From the NCBI RefSeq assembly GCF_901709675.1, contig NC_051102.1, positions 1,826,912-1,890,911 of the forward strand: 64,000 bases of DNA, written 5' to 3'. The DNA is from Syngnathus acus (lineage: Eukaryota; Chordata; Actinopteri; Syngnathiformes; Syngnathidae). The notes under the pieces are model-generated. The model ran no database searches. It worked only from the letters and a program-made list of their open reading frames with translations, and was not told the DNA's origin. The position numbers and the translations under genes were made by a program. Numbering within the stretch: the first letter of the stretch is position 1; each line of letters begins with the position of its first letter. Positions 1 through 11,377 of this stretch are shown here, piece after piece.

Positions 1-90
1 CTCTCACAACAACTGCTCGACTACAGGCTTCTTGAAGAAGTGCTGCAACCTTTGGCCACTAGAGGGCAGTCAGGCTGCAAATGAAATATT

Positions 91-121
91 CATCCATCCA
101 TTTTCTGAACCGCTTATATTC
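91..121 (-). repeat. SINE 3'-end fragment
   Basis: ATCCATCCATTTTCTGAACC followed by GCTTAT is the reverse complement of the 3' end of the tRNA-derived SINE seen complete at 11030 and 14501 (its end reads GCGGTTC..AAAATGGATGG). Only the terminal piece remains. Confidence 0.55.
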
Positions 122-1476
122 TCACTATGCGCCATTGAACAGGAACATAGATCTACTGTACTGCGATATATTCTTTTCCTCTTCTATAGTTATATCACCC
201 ATGAGACAACAGTTACCCTTATCATAATTAATGTTGAAATATCAGTGTCATACACATTAATTGTCCATAAAAGATTATATTTTATTATTAAAAAGTATTA
301 ATATCATTGTAACTGACTGTAAAGTTATGCAACACGCTAACGAGTACACAGTCGTCGTGACAATTGGCATTGCTGTGCATTCTTTGTCTATTGTGAAATG
401 CCCAGAAAATGTCATAATAGTGTGTCACCACTTGACAAGAAGCAGACTAATCATCTCACTTGCTAAAACAAGCTTAATTTGTTTATTTTTGTTTGTGCTC
501 AGTGTTAATGCTGACACTTTGACAAGTCACCATGTCACGCTAACGGCTAACTTTGCTTCTATTGTCACCGTTAGCTCCTGTTGTATAAAAAATTAAATAA
601 ATGATTAAATAAACAAAAACAAATCAAGACTCTCAAACTTGTTTTGTTATCTTTTAATGGTTTTCCATGATGCAAGTGAAACTATTTGGCGCAAACAATC
701 TACTTTGCATTCGCTTGTGCACAACAGGACGCCTACAGTGTTCGGGAAAGCAGGGCTGAAGGTGGTGGGTCAGCGGGGATTGTAGTAGAAGTTCAAAAGT
801 TTGTCCACCATGTAGTATAGTGTGCAGAGAAAACGTCATCCCCTCATGGAGGTCCACGTCGGCTCCTAAATCAAACGTCTACCTGAGTTTCTTCATGACA
901 AGTGTAGACTTTTAAAGTTTGATGCTACAGGTGCTTCAGTTTCCTTCCAGTCAGATCTACACTTCTAACAAGCTACAGTTTTTACCCACCTCAACCACTA
1001 TACCAAAATAGAAGCTAAAATCCAATCCTGCTTTTCTTTTACAAATCCGTTCAACAATCATTAGTATTGCTCTTGCTACATTGAAAAAATAGAAAACTCA
1101 CATCTTGAACGGTTGAGCTGTGTTGTGTGCGGAAAAGGAGGCTCCTTGCCCTTTGAGGCTCCTTGCCCTTTGAGTCTTCATGGCGATGTCGTATCTCGCT
1201 TCCGGAACATATGAAGCAAAGACAGACTGTAGCCCCTTTCACATTGGCCATCCATGCAGGCATTTTCCCACTGTCCTGCGTATAAGGTACATATGTGGGA
1301 TGTCCACCAGTGAATTTGCCATTTTAAGACCTGGTCTCAGGGATGAGTGCAAAGCTGGGACCGCGACTTTGTGTCAAAAACTCCTTAAAACACTGCCCAT
1401 CTACGGCTTTTGATGTAGTATCCCACGGTTGGGGCGGTGTGAAAGTGGCTTATGAGTTTTAAGGGCTGAGAACACA

Positions 1477-1650
1477 AGTGGTTCTCGAGGACCACTATCC
1501 TACATGTTTTAGATTTTCGCTTCTCTATCACATCTGTGTCAAACGATCAGGAGCCTGATATCAATCCTGATCATTTGACTCAGGTGTGGTGTTGTAGGAG
1601 AAACAACAAAAACATGAAGGATAGTGGCCCTCGAGGACCAGAGTTCAACT
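1477..1650. mobile_element. MITE with terminal inverted repeats
   Basis: The left end carries CTCGAGGACCACTATCCTAC and CATGTTTTA. The right end carries AAAACATGAAGGATAGTGG and CCTCGAGGACC, which is its inverted complement with a few mismatches. The interior has no coding capacity. Similar CTCGAGGACC-ended elements are widespread in fish genomes. The superfamily cannot be decided here. Confidence 0.6.
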
Positions 1651-1911
1651 GTAGCTTAGAATTACCTCGCATCAGAGGTATAAAGCCACTTGTGTATAAG
1701 GATCAATGCCCGAGACCCACTGGCAACGCTCCTTTTGTGTTGAAAGCAGTTGTACCCGTCTGATGCTGACCGCGCACCTAGTAATCTGGATGTGTGAACC
1801 TACGGTGGCTATGTGGATATGATAATATCCCACTGTCTGAAAGCCAGTCATAAATGCCGAGTGGTGGTTAACAGTGTGAAAGGGGCTTATAAGAGTTTCC
1901 CAAGATTCCCT

Positions 1912-3285
1912 TTAGGATTCTGCAGAAGTGCTTGGTGTCGCCTGTCCTTTGTCTCCCTGAGCGTCCTCCTCCACGGCTGTCGCCGTATCCGTCGCTGCTA
2001 CTTCCTGCTTGCCGTCGCCCCCTAAAGAAGTGTCCGGCGCGTCGAAGGATTCGCTCCCGAGGTCGCTGAGTTTAATGTAGCCCTTACTGTTGGAGCGCTC
2101 CAGACGAGGGCAGCTGAAGCGCCTGCCCCGCTCGCTCTGGTGGCACACGCTCACCGACAGGCTGCAACGGCGTGCTGACTTCGGCGGGTCCGTTAGCGAG
2201 TTGAGGGACAGGCGTGACCCCATCGCCTTCACAACTGGGGAGGGCGGGAACAACTGGGGCGGCTCAGCGGCAGGTACGTCCTCGGGCAAAGGACTCGTCT
2301 TTTCTTCATCGCCCTGTGCCTCCTCGTGGTCATTCCCCACCTCAATGACCACGTCTTCTTCCGCCTCGTAGTTGTTGAGCTTGATGACCGGGAGGGTGAA
2401 GGCATTTACCGAGGAGGCGACAATGGAGGTGGGGTCCCACTGGCGGGGTTGGGGGGCCTCTTCGCTGCCATTGCTGTAGTCCTTGTAGATGCTGTACACT
2501 GTGTCTGTGAAAGTCTGGACTTCCCTGGACCAGCTACGCGACGGACGCCGGAATACCTCGTCGCTGTCCAATGCGGCGGAGGAAGGCCAGGAACTGCGGC
2601 CTGCATGGTGGCCCCCCGATGGACCCTCTGCGCTCTTGGACTGAGTGTAGTTTACCAAACCATTGAGAGGTGAGTACTCCTTGGAACGGACACTATGCAG
2701 GTCTATAACCGTGGAGTAGATGTCTCTCAGGTTGATGATTTTGGTTTTCTTGTCGCGGTTCTCGTGAAGGACGGCATTGGCGCAGATGAAGAGGAAAATT
2801 CCGATGCCCATCACCAACGGTCCGAAGACTTTGAGGTTGTCGGAGTACAGGTAGTTGTCGAGGAAGTCACACAGGAAGCCGCAGTGGTTGGGAGACGGAG
2901 CCAAGTCGCTGCCGTTGGAGTGGCTCTGGTTCAGCGGGTTGAGGTTGGGGGGAGCTCGGCTCTCGTTGGAGGACGCGTTGGGGCTTTGTGAGTAACTCAT
3001 TGTGCCGTAGTGTACCCCCGTCCGTCCGTGCTCTTGGTATTGCTGCTGATTCTGGCTCGGCCAGTACCCTAGTACGGCCATGGAGATGCCCACCATGAGG
3101 ACCATCAGCCCAACGGCCGCAACCAGGCCAGCGGGTGAGCAGAGGTTGAGCTTGCCCTTCACTACCACCACGTCATTTTTCTTCTTCTTCTTTGATTTCC
3201 GCTTCTTCTTGTTTTCAGCGCGGTTCTTGGAGCGCAGGGAGTCCTGGCGCCGGTTCATGCGCAGCAGTCCGCCCGTGGCGATCAT
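1912..3285 (-). CDS. tmem200c: Transmembrane protein 200C-like (intact single coding exon)
   Basis: A 457-residue open reading frame starts with MIATGGLLRM in a reasonable start context (GCTGCCATGA). A lysine-rich cytosolic stretch (about residues 25-37) is followed by the family block NDVVVVKGKLNLCS. The first membrane segment is about residues 50-75, ending AVLGYWP. The loop carries N-glycosylation sequons at N103, N107, N119 and N124. The second segment is about residues 152-172 and runs into ANAVLHENRDKKTKIINL and RDIYSTVID, hallmarks of TMEM200. Later conserved patches are AFTLPVIKLNN and PRLERSNSKGYIKL. The N-terminus and the block after the second segment fit TMEM200C better than 200A or 200B, and the ptprm neighbour agrees with TMEM200C-PTPRM linkage in vertebrates. 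The function of the family is poorly known. The C-terminal FTNKEKL motif I recall from human TMEM200A and C is absent. Confidence 0.93.
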   Translation of the reverse strand: MIATGGLLRMNRRQDSLRSKNRAENKKKRKSKKKKKNDVVVVKGKLNLCSPAGLVAAVGLMVLMVGISMAVLGYWPSQNQQQYQEHGRTGVHYGTMSYSQSPNASSNESRAPPNLNPLNQSHSNGSDLAPSPNHCGFLCDFLDNYLYSDNLKVFGPLVMGIGIFLFICANAVLHENRDKKTKIINLRDIYSTVIDLHSVRSKEYSPLNGLVNYTQSKSAEGPSGGHHAGRSSWPSSAALDSDEVFRRPSRSWSREVQTFTDTVYSIYKDYSNGSEEAPQPRQWDPTSIVASSVNAFTLPVIKLNNYEAEEDVVIEVGNDHEEAQGDEEKTSPLPEDVPAAEPPQLFPPSPVVKAMGSRLSLNSLTDPPKSARRCSLSVSVCHQSERGRRFSCPRLERSNSKGYIKLSDLGSESFDAPDTSLGGDGKQEVAATDTATAVEEDAQGDKGQATPSTSAES

Positions 3286-3318
3286 GGCAGCGCTCGGGGA
3301 GCGGGCTTGTCACTCAAC
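3286..3318 (-). other. tmem200c: 5' UTR part of the tmem200c coding exon with splice acceptor
   Basis: On the minus strand the sequence just upstream of the ATG reads CCCCTCCAG then GTTGAGTG. A pyrimidine-rich tract (CTTCCTCTTGTGCTGTCCCC) precedes the AG. This is a good 3' splice site, so the coding exon is probably exon 2 or later, with at least one 5' non-coding exon further upstream (higher coordinate). That exon and its promoter could not be placed. Confidence 0.6.
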
Positions 3319-3419
3319 CTGGAGGGGACAGCACAAGAGGAAGAACGTGAGGGTCCACGCTGAGCAGATGGCAGACGCTGTCTGGAGAGATTATATGTGT
3401 AATCCCGAGTTTTAGCACA

Positions 3420-3441
3420 GCGGATGGATGGATGGATGGAT
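3420..3441 (+). repeat. (GGAT)n microsatellite
   Basis: About five copies of GGAT lie just upstream of tmem200c on its minus-strand orientation. They may be a relic of a SINE tail, since the local SINE family ends in (ATGG)n. Confidence 0.7.
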
Positions 3442-4118
3442 TTGCAACCAAGGTTCCACCACCAGATCACTGCTACAGTAACAAAATGATTTCCAATCTC
3501 TTTTGTAAAGTGTTATTTCCAACATTTTACTGCTAAAATTATTTTCTGTTCACTACAAATAATGTGCCGTGGCAGGCATGATAGTTAAAAGCTGTTACAT
3601 TAGAAGGCAGAAGGTACAATTGATTCAATCTCGTTTCAACCAACAGTATTGACCGTAAGAGCTAATTCTCCAACAACCATTGACAAAAAGTCAACAAGTA
3701 CGGCCTTAGGGAATATTTTAAAAGCGTACATCTTGCAAAAATAGAAACGCAACCGATTATTTTTACTTTCAGTGGGCGAGTCAATCCAGTCGAATTTGAC
3801 CCACAGGCGGAAAAACGGACAACTTCAGCTGTATTAGTCATCAATCTGAAACCACTGGATCTATAGAGCGAAAAGCGGGAACAAGGAGTGCTGGCTGCCT
3901 GGCTGCTGTTAGACGTCGCTCTGTATGTTTATCTAAGTCTCCGAGCAGGGCCTCAGCGGCAGCGAGAGGATGTGATGTGTCCAGACAGGAGGCCAGCGGG
4001 CGTGTTGAGCCCACCTACGTCCTCCCACCCACACTCCTTCCTGCTCTCTGAGCGAATCCATCTCAGCACCGGCGTGTCTTGAGATGACACACACACGCAC
4101 ATATACACGCTAGTAGGA

Positions 4119-5210
4119 CACTTCATTAGGTACACGCCACAAGGATGACAATGCTCATATGTGAAGCCGATTTCGTATTCCAACTCACAAGCCACATTAT
4201 TAGGTACACATCACAACCTGATGCAATGTAAATAGATATGATTTTAAAATTGTCATAATGCTCATTTTTGTCATATAAGTGTTTATTCGAGGCTTACTGA
4301 GTGTGCTCACGAAAGGTTTCATCGTGACATCCTGGAAAGTAGGCACTCATGCACAATCTAATATTCATATATAACACTGGAATAGAATTTTGAGAAGAAT
4401 ATGGAATATGGCCATGGCTGTGAAAGTGATTGTAAATTCTTTTTGCTTGCACTGTAGAGTATATAAAGCCATAAATATTCTTTTTATTGGAAACTGTAAT
4501 GGCCTTGTGGTGCACCACGCAAACATAATTCAATTCAATTCTGTTCAATTGTATTCACATCTCAAGGCACTTTACATATGAAACGGGTCGAGAAGTACGC
4601 TCCTCAGATAGACTGAACCTCGGGAGCAAGAATTATGGAGGCAAGAATAAACAATCCCTCCAAAGGAAAGGAAAGTTAGTGTGTGGAAGCCGTTTCGAAA
4701 AAACAATCATAACGCTCAAAAATGACTTCTAATGTGGGGCTGTGCTGAAAACACCTGGCAGTGGAGTTATGCAATGCATATATGAATACAAACTGTGCTG
4801 CAACACATGTAGACAGACATTTGACAATATCATAAGGCTCCACTGCCTAGTTGCATTAAAAATAATAATGCTATGTAACATTGTAAACATTTTTGTTGTT
4901 TTTGGTTGAGGGAGGCTGGAACTGATGAATGGCATCACATTCATCTAAATGCGGAAAGATAATTTGGATTTCTATGGTGCCAGAATTTTTCAAAATATGG
5001 TTATGTTTTACCAATCCCTGCTTCCATACCGTGTCCGCTCGCAATTTCCCCACTCTCTCGATTGCATCATTCCCAGTGAACACACATGGGCACACGCATA
5101 CATAAAACAGAAGCTCCGTGACACGTGTCGATCAAAATCTGATTTGCAAAGGCAAATTATTCACATTCGACCTCATTAACTTGAGCAGGCGTACCTAATG
5201 AAGTGTCTCA
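4119..5210. mobile_element. Possible TIR-flanked DNA transposon remnant
   Basis: ACACTTCATTAGGTACACGCC at about 4119-4139 is mirrored by GGCGTACCTAATGAAGTGT at about 5189-5207. ATTAGGTACAC occurs again near 4200. Termini with TTCATTAGGTACAC are typical of a fish Tc1-like family. The interior has no recognisable transposase, so this is a non-autonomous or decayed copy at best. Confidence 0.4.
4515..4690. repeat. Dispersed fish repeat fragment (AATTC-rich)
   Basis: An AATTCAATTC-rich start is followed by CTCAAGGCACTTTACA and then GGGAGCAAGAATTATGGAGG. Similar strings recur in many teleost genomes. The family name is unknown to me. It lies within the putative TIR pair at 4119-5210. Confidence 0.35.
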
Positions 5211-6023
5211 TGCACACGTGTAGGAGTGCAATTACTAGATATCAGCCTTATCGGGTAATTACACCAGAATAATTAATCTGAAGGTGGGCAGGCTACCATC
5301 TAGCTTCCTGAAATATGCATTGGTGCATCTTATTCTTGATTTTTTTTTAAATTCTCATCAAAGCGTGTGGGTGGAGATTTTTGCGATGGGGGGAGTTAAT
5401 CGAAGGGGGTTCTTGGGTGGGTGTGGACTGTTTTGTGTGGCTGTTGGGTTCGGTTCGGGTCGACATGTTGGAGATGATGAAGAAAGGGAGGATGAAAAGG
5501 AGGCGGTTGGAGGGCTTTATTTATGCGCAATGTTGCACGACTAATGTTCTGTTGACGTGACAGCACATCTGTTTCCCCTCTGTATGTGCACGCATGAGAG
5601 TGCGCGCGTGCGTGTGGCTGAAAATGTCCAGAACCGACATATGAAGCTTCAAACACGGCCGAATTTGGGCGCACAAGACGCCCCCCAAAAATGCACGTGC
5701 ACGAATTTGCTTCACGCACACACATACACACGCGAAATATCCAAGCGCGTAAGAACCATAAAACGAAAAGTTCGGCTGCATTTCTCGGAACCGTGGTGCG
5801 TTCACGGTCTTCCATAAAAGCGGCACAAACACTTCAATCCAACAGGATGTTCTTTTAAAACATAGCTCATTTGGGGGATATTAGAGATGGCTGTAAATCA
5901 GGCTTACCTGCTTAGAAATTAGGAGCATCCTCAAAGGGAGGCATCGTCGTCGATGTGCGCCACTTTGGTGGCAGAGCTGCAAGGGAGGGAGAGAAAGAGA
6001 GAGGTAAAGGGACGGGGAGATGG

Positions 6024-6025
<2 letters not shown>

Positions 6026-6067
<42 letters not shown>
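6026..6067 (+). repeat. (GA)n microsatellite
   Basis: About 20 uninterrupted GA dinucleotides, in intergenic sequence rich in purines on the plus strand. Confidence 0.9.
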
Positions 6068-6069
<2 letters not shown>

Positions 6070-6787
6070 CCGTGCTCGCCTCAATGGATGCGCCTCAAGC
6101 TCAAAGGCAAAAGCTTGGAAGCAAGGAAAGGCAGGCGAGGGGCGGGCCAAGCTGAAGAGGAGAAGAGGAGCTACTCTACATGATGCCCATTTGTCATCTT
6201 TGACTTTTATGTATGTTGGCAATAATCCATTGCTACACACTTGAATCTAATGCAGAGCAGCATCACGGTGTTTATTGTTGTAGTCTTTTAGGTTGCTGTG
6301 TGTTACACGACTGCAATGCATCACACTGGGAGTCAAATGAGTTGCATTTAATTTTACTTCTCAAGGAAATTCATTTTGTTATTTTTTTTATCTAAAGTTA
6401 TGGTATATGGATTATTTAAAATCGTTTTAATTATTTATTATTAGTTTTGATTGATCAAATTATACTGTTGTATTATACTATAACATTGATAGTGTTTTAA
6501 AAATGTGATTATCATTATTTACGTACTCACGTAGCATTTAATTTGTATGTTCATTATTATCATTCAGTTATTAGTTCCTATATAGTACAGTACATGTATT
6601 TGTTTATGTTGGAGTCCATTTTGTCTATACTGGAGAATGCAATATCTTGAGAAATTGTGTGTGAAGACAGCTGAGTGGCAGAATGAAGAATTGTGAAATA
6701 ACAGACAGAAGATCACATGGAATGAATCAGAACATGTCAAAAGCGGTTTGAATTAGTCAAAAAAATTACAAAGGAGGGGATAAAACT

Positions 6788-6794
6788 ATATATG

Positions 6795-6831
<37 letters not shown>

Positions 6832-6846
6832 GTATGTGTATATAAT
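6788..6846. repeat. (TA)n-rich microsatellite
   Basis: Interrupted TATATA and TATATG repeats in intergenic DNA. Confidence 0.8.
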
Positions 6847-9800
6847 TATTCTATATTATTCTTAATTATTTTAGAATTAAAAATGTAGTGGCCAGAATGC
6901 TCTGAACAGTTTAAAGTGGTCCTAAGCTTTGCCAGCCAAAATGGAGCATTAAAAGGATATAAATGACACTGACAGTCAGCAGTATTCAACACTAGGGAAT
7001 AATTATGGGGAGATGACTGAAAGGTTCTAGCATCTACGTCAATAAAGGGCAAAAAAAATCCATTCTCTGCACAATGCAACCAAGCAGCCAATCAAGTATC
7101 CACAGGGTATCACTGATGTCAAACGTACTATTTCACAGTTCATGATAGGAGAGGAGAGGGTAGTTCCGTGACTGACTGGTTGTGATTCGTCACGGTTATT
7201 GATTTTCTTGTCCACTTTTATAGTGAGAGCAGGCCGGGTTAAAGGTGATTGGCTAGCTTCTAAGATCCGGTGTGGAGTCTGGAAGGGGAGGCATCTGCTT
7301 GTTATAACTCACCTCAACTGTTGAAACAAGTTGCGTTCTGGTCTTTGCATGTCGAGGTACAAAAGTCTGCAGCAAGGGTCCTTACAAAGACAAGAAAATC
7401 TGAGCGCATGACCTGAACTACTTACATTGGTTCGGTTGGGACAGGTCAGCGGCATTTCCATTCATTTGGATGGGATAAGACGATTTGACCGACCGAATGT
7501 AGAGCTATCATATCAAGTATCATAACTAGACGTGTCTTCTCGCTCCTTTTTCCTTCTTTCTACCGCTAACCCAATTACCGCCCCGCTCCATTTCCAGCGG
7601 TGCCCGGCTGCTGTCAGAGATGCATGGCTGCCCCCGACCAAACCACCCATATGTCCATCTGTCTCCATGGCCCGCATTGCTCCACCGGTCCCACCGTGCC
7701 GCACATCTCATTAAGCCGGTTGGAGCCCGCAAGAACTTCAGGTGTTTGATTTACGAGCGGGTAACACACTGAGCACCGATTGCGCATTGCGATGAAGGTC
7801 AACTCTATTGAAGTGCTTTGTTGAAGGTACTTGTAGACATTTATAGTCCCCTCATGGGATTTGTTGACACATCCAGGAATGTGGCACACTGGGAAATAAT
7901 CACTGGCAGGCTGGCATTGACTTATTGGACTGCTGCTGGAGCGGATGAAACAAATCCGCAATGTGAGACTTGTGTGACACAATTAAAAATTCAAAGGCTT
8001 TACTTTACTTAAAACTTCAGAGAAGCAGCATCAATGATTTTTAATAAGGCATTCCAGAAGTCGGCAGACTGAGTTTATAATTTGAAGTTGGGGATGGTGA
8101 TTGAGCCAGAGAGCACATTCGACTTTTGCGAGAATTTTCTATAACAGCTGAGTTCGCTTGCACTAATTAGAATCTTCATCAGCTCATGAGTTTAGCGGCC
8201 ATGTTTTGTATTGTTTTGTTTTCTTTGAGTGCAGCGAGGCCGCAGTTATGTAATCAGGGGATTATTCTCGCTTTGCCGCCAAGATGGTGGTGGAAAAACA
8301 TAAAGTCTTCTTTCATCTCAACATATAGGTCATCACTTCGGGGACAAACAACAAACATCAAATGAGGCAAGGGGAAAAAAAGGGGGAAAAGGACTGTTTC
8401 ACATGTGGGCAGCATGGTGGAGTTATTTTATCTCAGGATAAATTTGCTTTTTTTTGAGAATATTTTTAACAAAATCAGATTTTAGTAAGTAGAATAAATC
8501 CTTTTAATCAAGAAGTTTTTCAAGAAAAAAAAAGTTCAATTGATAAAATTCTATGAGGGAATTTCTTTGTTCATATTTTTGGTAAATTAAAAAAAACATA
8601 CACACGCATATTCGTTTCAATGTTGTTCATATTGGTTTATTTACCCTGTGTGTACCCTGTGAATGACCGGTGACCAATCCAGGGTGTGTTCCTCAAATAT
8701 TGCATGCTTTCCTTCCCCTTCCCTTTGCCTTGGAAGAGATGGCTGCTGGGTTACCATGGCAACCATTTCACAACGCACAGCAAAACACCTCAAAGCACCA
8801 ATCCTTTTCCTTCAAGCCTTGGGGCAAAAGTGACAACTAATGGGTGTGATATTTATATTCCTCCTCAACATGCACATTGTAAGCAGAGGGTAGGCCGTGT
8901 GAAGGGGTTTGTTGCCATGGCGACAGCAACGTCAATGTCACCTGGGCAGATTAACCTGCTGCTCGCTATGACCTTTGGCAACCCTGCACCTGTGTTGCTT
9001 TTGAATTGAACCAGATGGTATTAAACCGTATTTAATGTAACTGTTTCATATCACATTGAGCCATATCAGATGTCAAACAGTTGCGAAATCAAAGTTGTGT
9101 ATAATGACTCAATGGGCTAAAATTGAAATCAAACTGCGATGCATGGTATTATATTTTAGCCAACATCATTCTTTTGAGACGGCTGATCTTTTCACGTGCT
9201 AATGACTTCATCAACATTAAAGCACACCACCGTTATTAACCTTCACGACTGGAAGGACAGTCTGAAATTCCGAAAAGATGTAGCTGGAGATAGCCTTTAT
9301 CAGTGTTTGAAGAGCTGTACGCATGGTAATACTGTCCAGAGACTCCAACAGCACACGGCAGCAGAAGGCAGTGATGTAATGCCGCACTTGAGCACATCCG
9401 CCACAATGGCGGCCCGTAATGCCTATTGACTATCTGTCATCTACGCACCTTCACAGGGTCACGGAAGGGATGATACTTTCGCTGGCACACAAGACAAGAC
9501 ACACACAGACATTGGACCGCATAATAACAAAGAGGACTATGGAAGCCACTTGATATTCTCCCTTTTCCACATGGCAGGAGAAAGAAAAACAGTACGGTGG
9601 GAGGGACAAAACAACATCGACCAAGGAAGGTGAACGATGGTTGGCTGAGGTCCAAATGCCGATTCATCACCTTTCCTTTCAAGCGGGCGGTGCGTGGCTG
9701 GCGAGAAACTGAGCTATGGACTGCGTCGCCTTGGCTGCACCAGAGACAACAGCATTGTTTCTCTCAACTTTAATGAGAGCAATGCATCCTAAATGTTCCG

Positions 9801-10121
9801 GGAGCATTAAGTGGCCTCAAAAATACTCTGTTTGCAACATGTTTTTTTTTTGGTCATGTTGTTTGCCCACAAAGGGTGTGATGTAAATGACCATTGCCCA
9901 CAGCGTGACACATGGGCTACATTGTGGTCATCTACAAGTGCAAATATCAGGTTGAAAGAACATTGATCAGCACTTTCAGAAACCATTTGTACAAAAAAAT
10001 AGGCCATCATAGGAAAAAAACTATAAATGTGTTCAATTTCCATAGAACTGAATGTAGTGGTAATATAAAAATACATACATAATTACATAGAACTGAATCT
10101 AATGGCAATATTCTAGGTCAG

Positions 10122-10330
10122 TGATCATCAACTCGCGGCCTGCGGGCTGAATATGGCCAACCAAACCGTCCAATCTGGCCTGCAACAGAATTCCATAATC
10201 ATGAGGATTAAAGAGGAAAATATCAATTTGACGAAAAGCCTGACTCATAAAGGCTAAAAATGCCTTCAGTCTTGGAATGAAATCGAAAAAATATAGAAAG
10301 ACTGCAAGGATAAGCTCCAGCATGCACTCG
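10122..10330. mobile_element. hAT-like transposon fragment
   Basis: CAGTGATCATCAACTCGCGG followed by CCTGCGGGCTGAATATGGCC resembles the termini of fish hAT elements of the 'gcgggccaaatttggccc' kind. The interior is AT-rich and its reading frames are broken. A related fragment lies at 48385-48690. Confidence 0.45.
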
Positions 10331-10574
10331 CGACCTCACCCCTGTTCAGCTTCCTCCCCTTTGAACGCTCGTCGGCTCGATACGAGGCCGTATGCCCGAT
10401 AAAGAAAAAGACTCCTCATTGCCTGCCGCGCCAGATCTATCGGTAAAAATGCTCGCATGTGACCATGGCAACAGATGAAAACGTACGGTACTCGGCGGAT
10501 GAGTGGGGCACCGCCAGTTCACTCATCAGGAAAAGCTCGGTGGGGCTGCCATGGCAACAGACTGATCACACGGA

Positions 10575-10620
10575 AGGGAAGAAGAGGAGGAAGAGGAGGA
10601 AGAGGAGAAAGAGGAGGCTG
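10575..10620 (+). repeat. Purine-rich (GGAAGA)n tract
   Basis: An imperfect GAAGAGGAGGAAGAGGAGGA repeat in intergenic DNA. Confidence 0.6.
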
Positions 10621-10917
10621 GCTACCACAGTAATGTGGAGGGCGGGGCAGGAAGTGACATGGCTTGAAAAGGACTTGACCCCTGTTGTACTACCGCTACG
10701 GACAAAGTGATGGACAGAAATGCACAAATAGGATTTCTGTAAGTGGTGACATCTTTTGTTGCTAGGCAGAATTTTCTGTTTAAAAAAAAAAAAAAGAATA
10801 TAAAAAAAATAGAAAAAATAGAATATACGTAACTAGTCGCACTCACAAAAAAAACATATCCTACAGCAATGTTACTTTTAATAAACACCGGACTAAAACC
10901 AAAAACAATCATCAATT

Positions 10918-10920
10918 ACT

Positions 10921-10947
<27 letters not shown>
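10918..10947. repeat. (TA)n microsatellite
   Basis: About 14 TA units lie directly beside the foldback element at 10948. A second short (TA)n lies on its other side, so the element sits inside a TA tract. Confidence 0.85.
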
Positions 10948-10951
<4 letters not shown>

Positions 10952-11025
10952 TACCGTTCAAAAGTTTGGGGTCACAAAATTGTTTGGGTGACCCCAAACC
11001 TTTGAACGGTAGTGTATATATATAT
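10948..11025. mobile_element. Foldback MITE in a TA tract
   Basis: CACTACCGTTCAAAAGTTTG plus GGGTCAC is followed after a short spacer by its inverted complement (GTGACCCCAAACC and TTTGAACGGTAGTG). The two arms nearly abut. The element is flanked by TA, as expected for Tc1/mariner-type target duplication. These ends are common in teleosts. It has no coding capacity. Confidence 0.75.
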
Positions 11026-11029
11026 ATAT

Positions 11030-11377
11030 GGCGGCTCGGTGGTGCACTGGGTAGCACGTCCGCCTCACAGTTAGGAGGGTGCGGGTTCGATTCCACCTCC
11101 GGCCCTCCCTGTGTGGAGTTTGCATGTTCTCCCCGGGCCCGCGTGGGTTTTCTCCGGGCACTCCGGTTTCCTCCCACATCCCAAAAACATGCTTGGTAGG
11201 CCGATTGAAGACTCCAAATTGTCCCTAAGTGCGAGTGCAAATGGTTGTTTGTCTCTGTGTGCCCTGCAATTGGCTGGCAACCGGTTCAGGGTGTCCCCCG
11301 CCTACTGCCCGATGACGGCTGGGATAGGCTCCAGCACACCCGCGACCCCCGTGGGGACTAAGTGGTTCAGAAAATGA
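11030..11377 (+). mobile_element. tRNA-derived SINE, near full length
   Basis: The head has a tRNA-like A box (GGTGCACTGGGTAGCAC) and B box (GGTTCGATTCC), followed by the body strings GTGTGGAGTTTGCATGTTCT and TCCTCCCACATCCCAAAAAC. The 3' part is GGGATAGGCTCCAGCAC and then GTGGTTCAGAAAATG. It is the same family as 12882, 14501 and 31953. The (ATGG)n tail is nearly absent in this copy. Confidence 0.85.

Larger units (their letters stand above)
1..1911. other. Flanking region downstream of tmem200c
   Basis: No coding exon is recognised. It presumably contains the tmem200c 3' UTR next to 1911; no convincing minus-strand poly(A) signal is seen close to the stop. It also holds a SINE 3'-end fragment near 91-121 and a MITE at 1477-1650. 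The rest is unremarkable AT-rich sequence. Confidence 0.6.

Noticed and set aside
2090-2991. Plus-strand reading frames overlapping tmem200c
   Set aside because: GC-rich antisense shadows; the minus-strand frame has the recognised TMEM200 motifs.
11034-11105. tRNA gene suggested by A and B box sequences
   Set aside because: The tRNA-like head belongs to a SINE with body and tail, present several times in the window; it does not fold as a complete tRNA with an acceptor stem.
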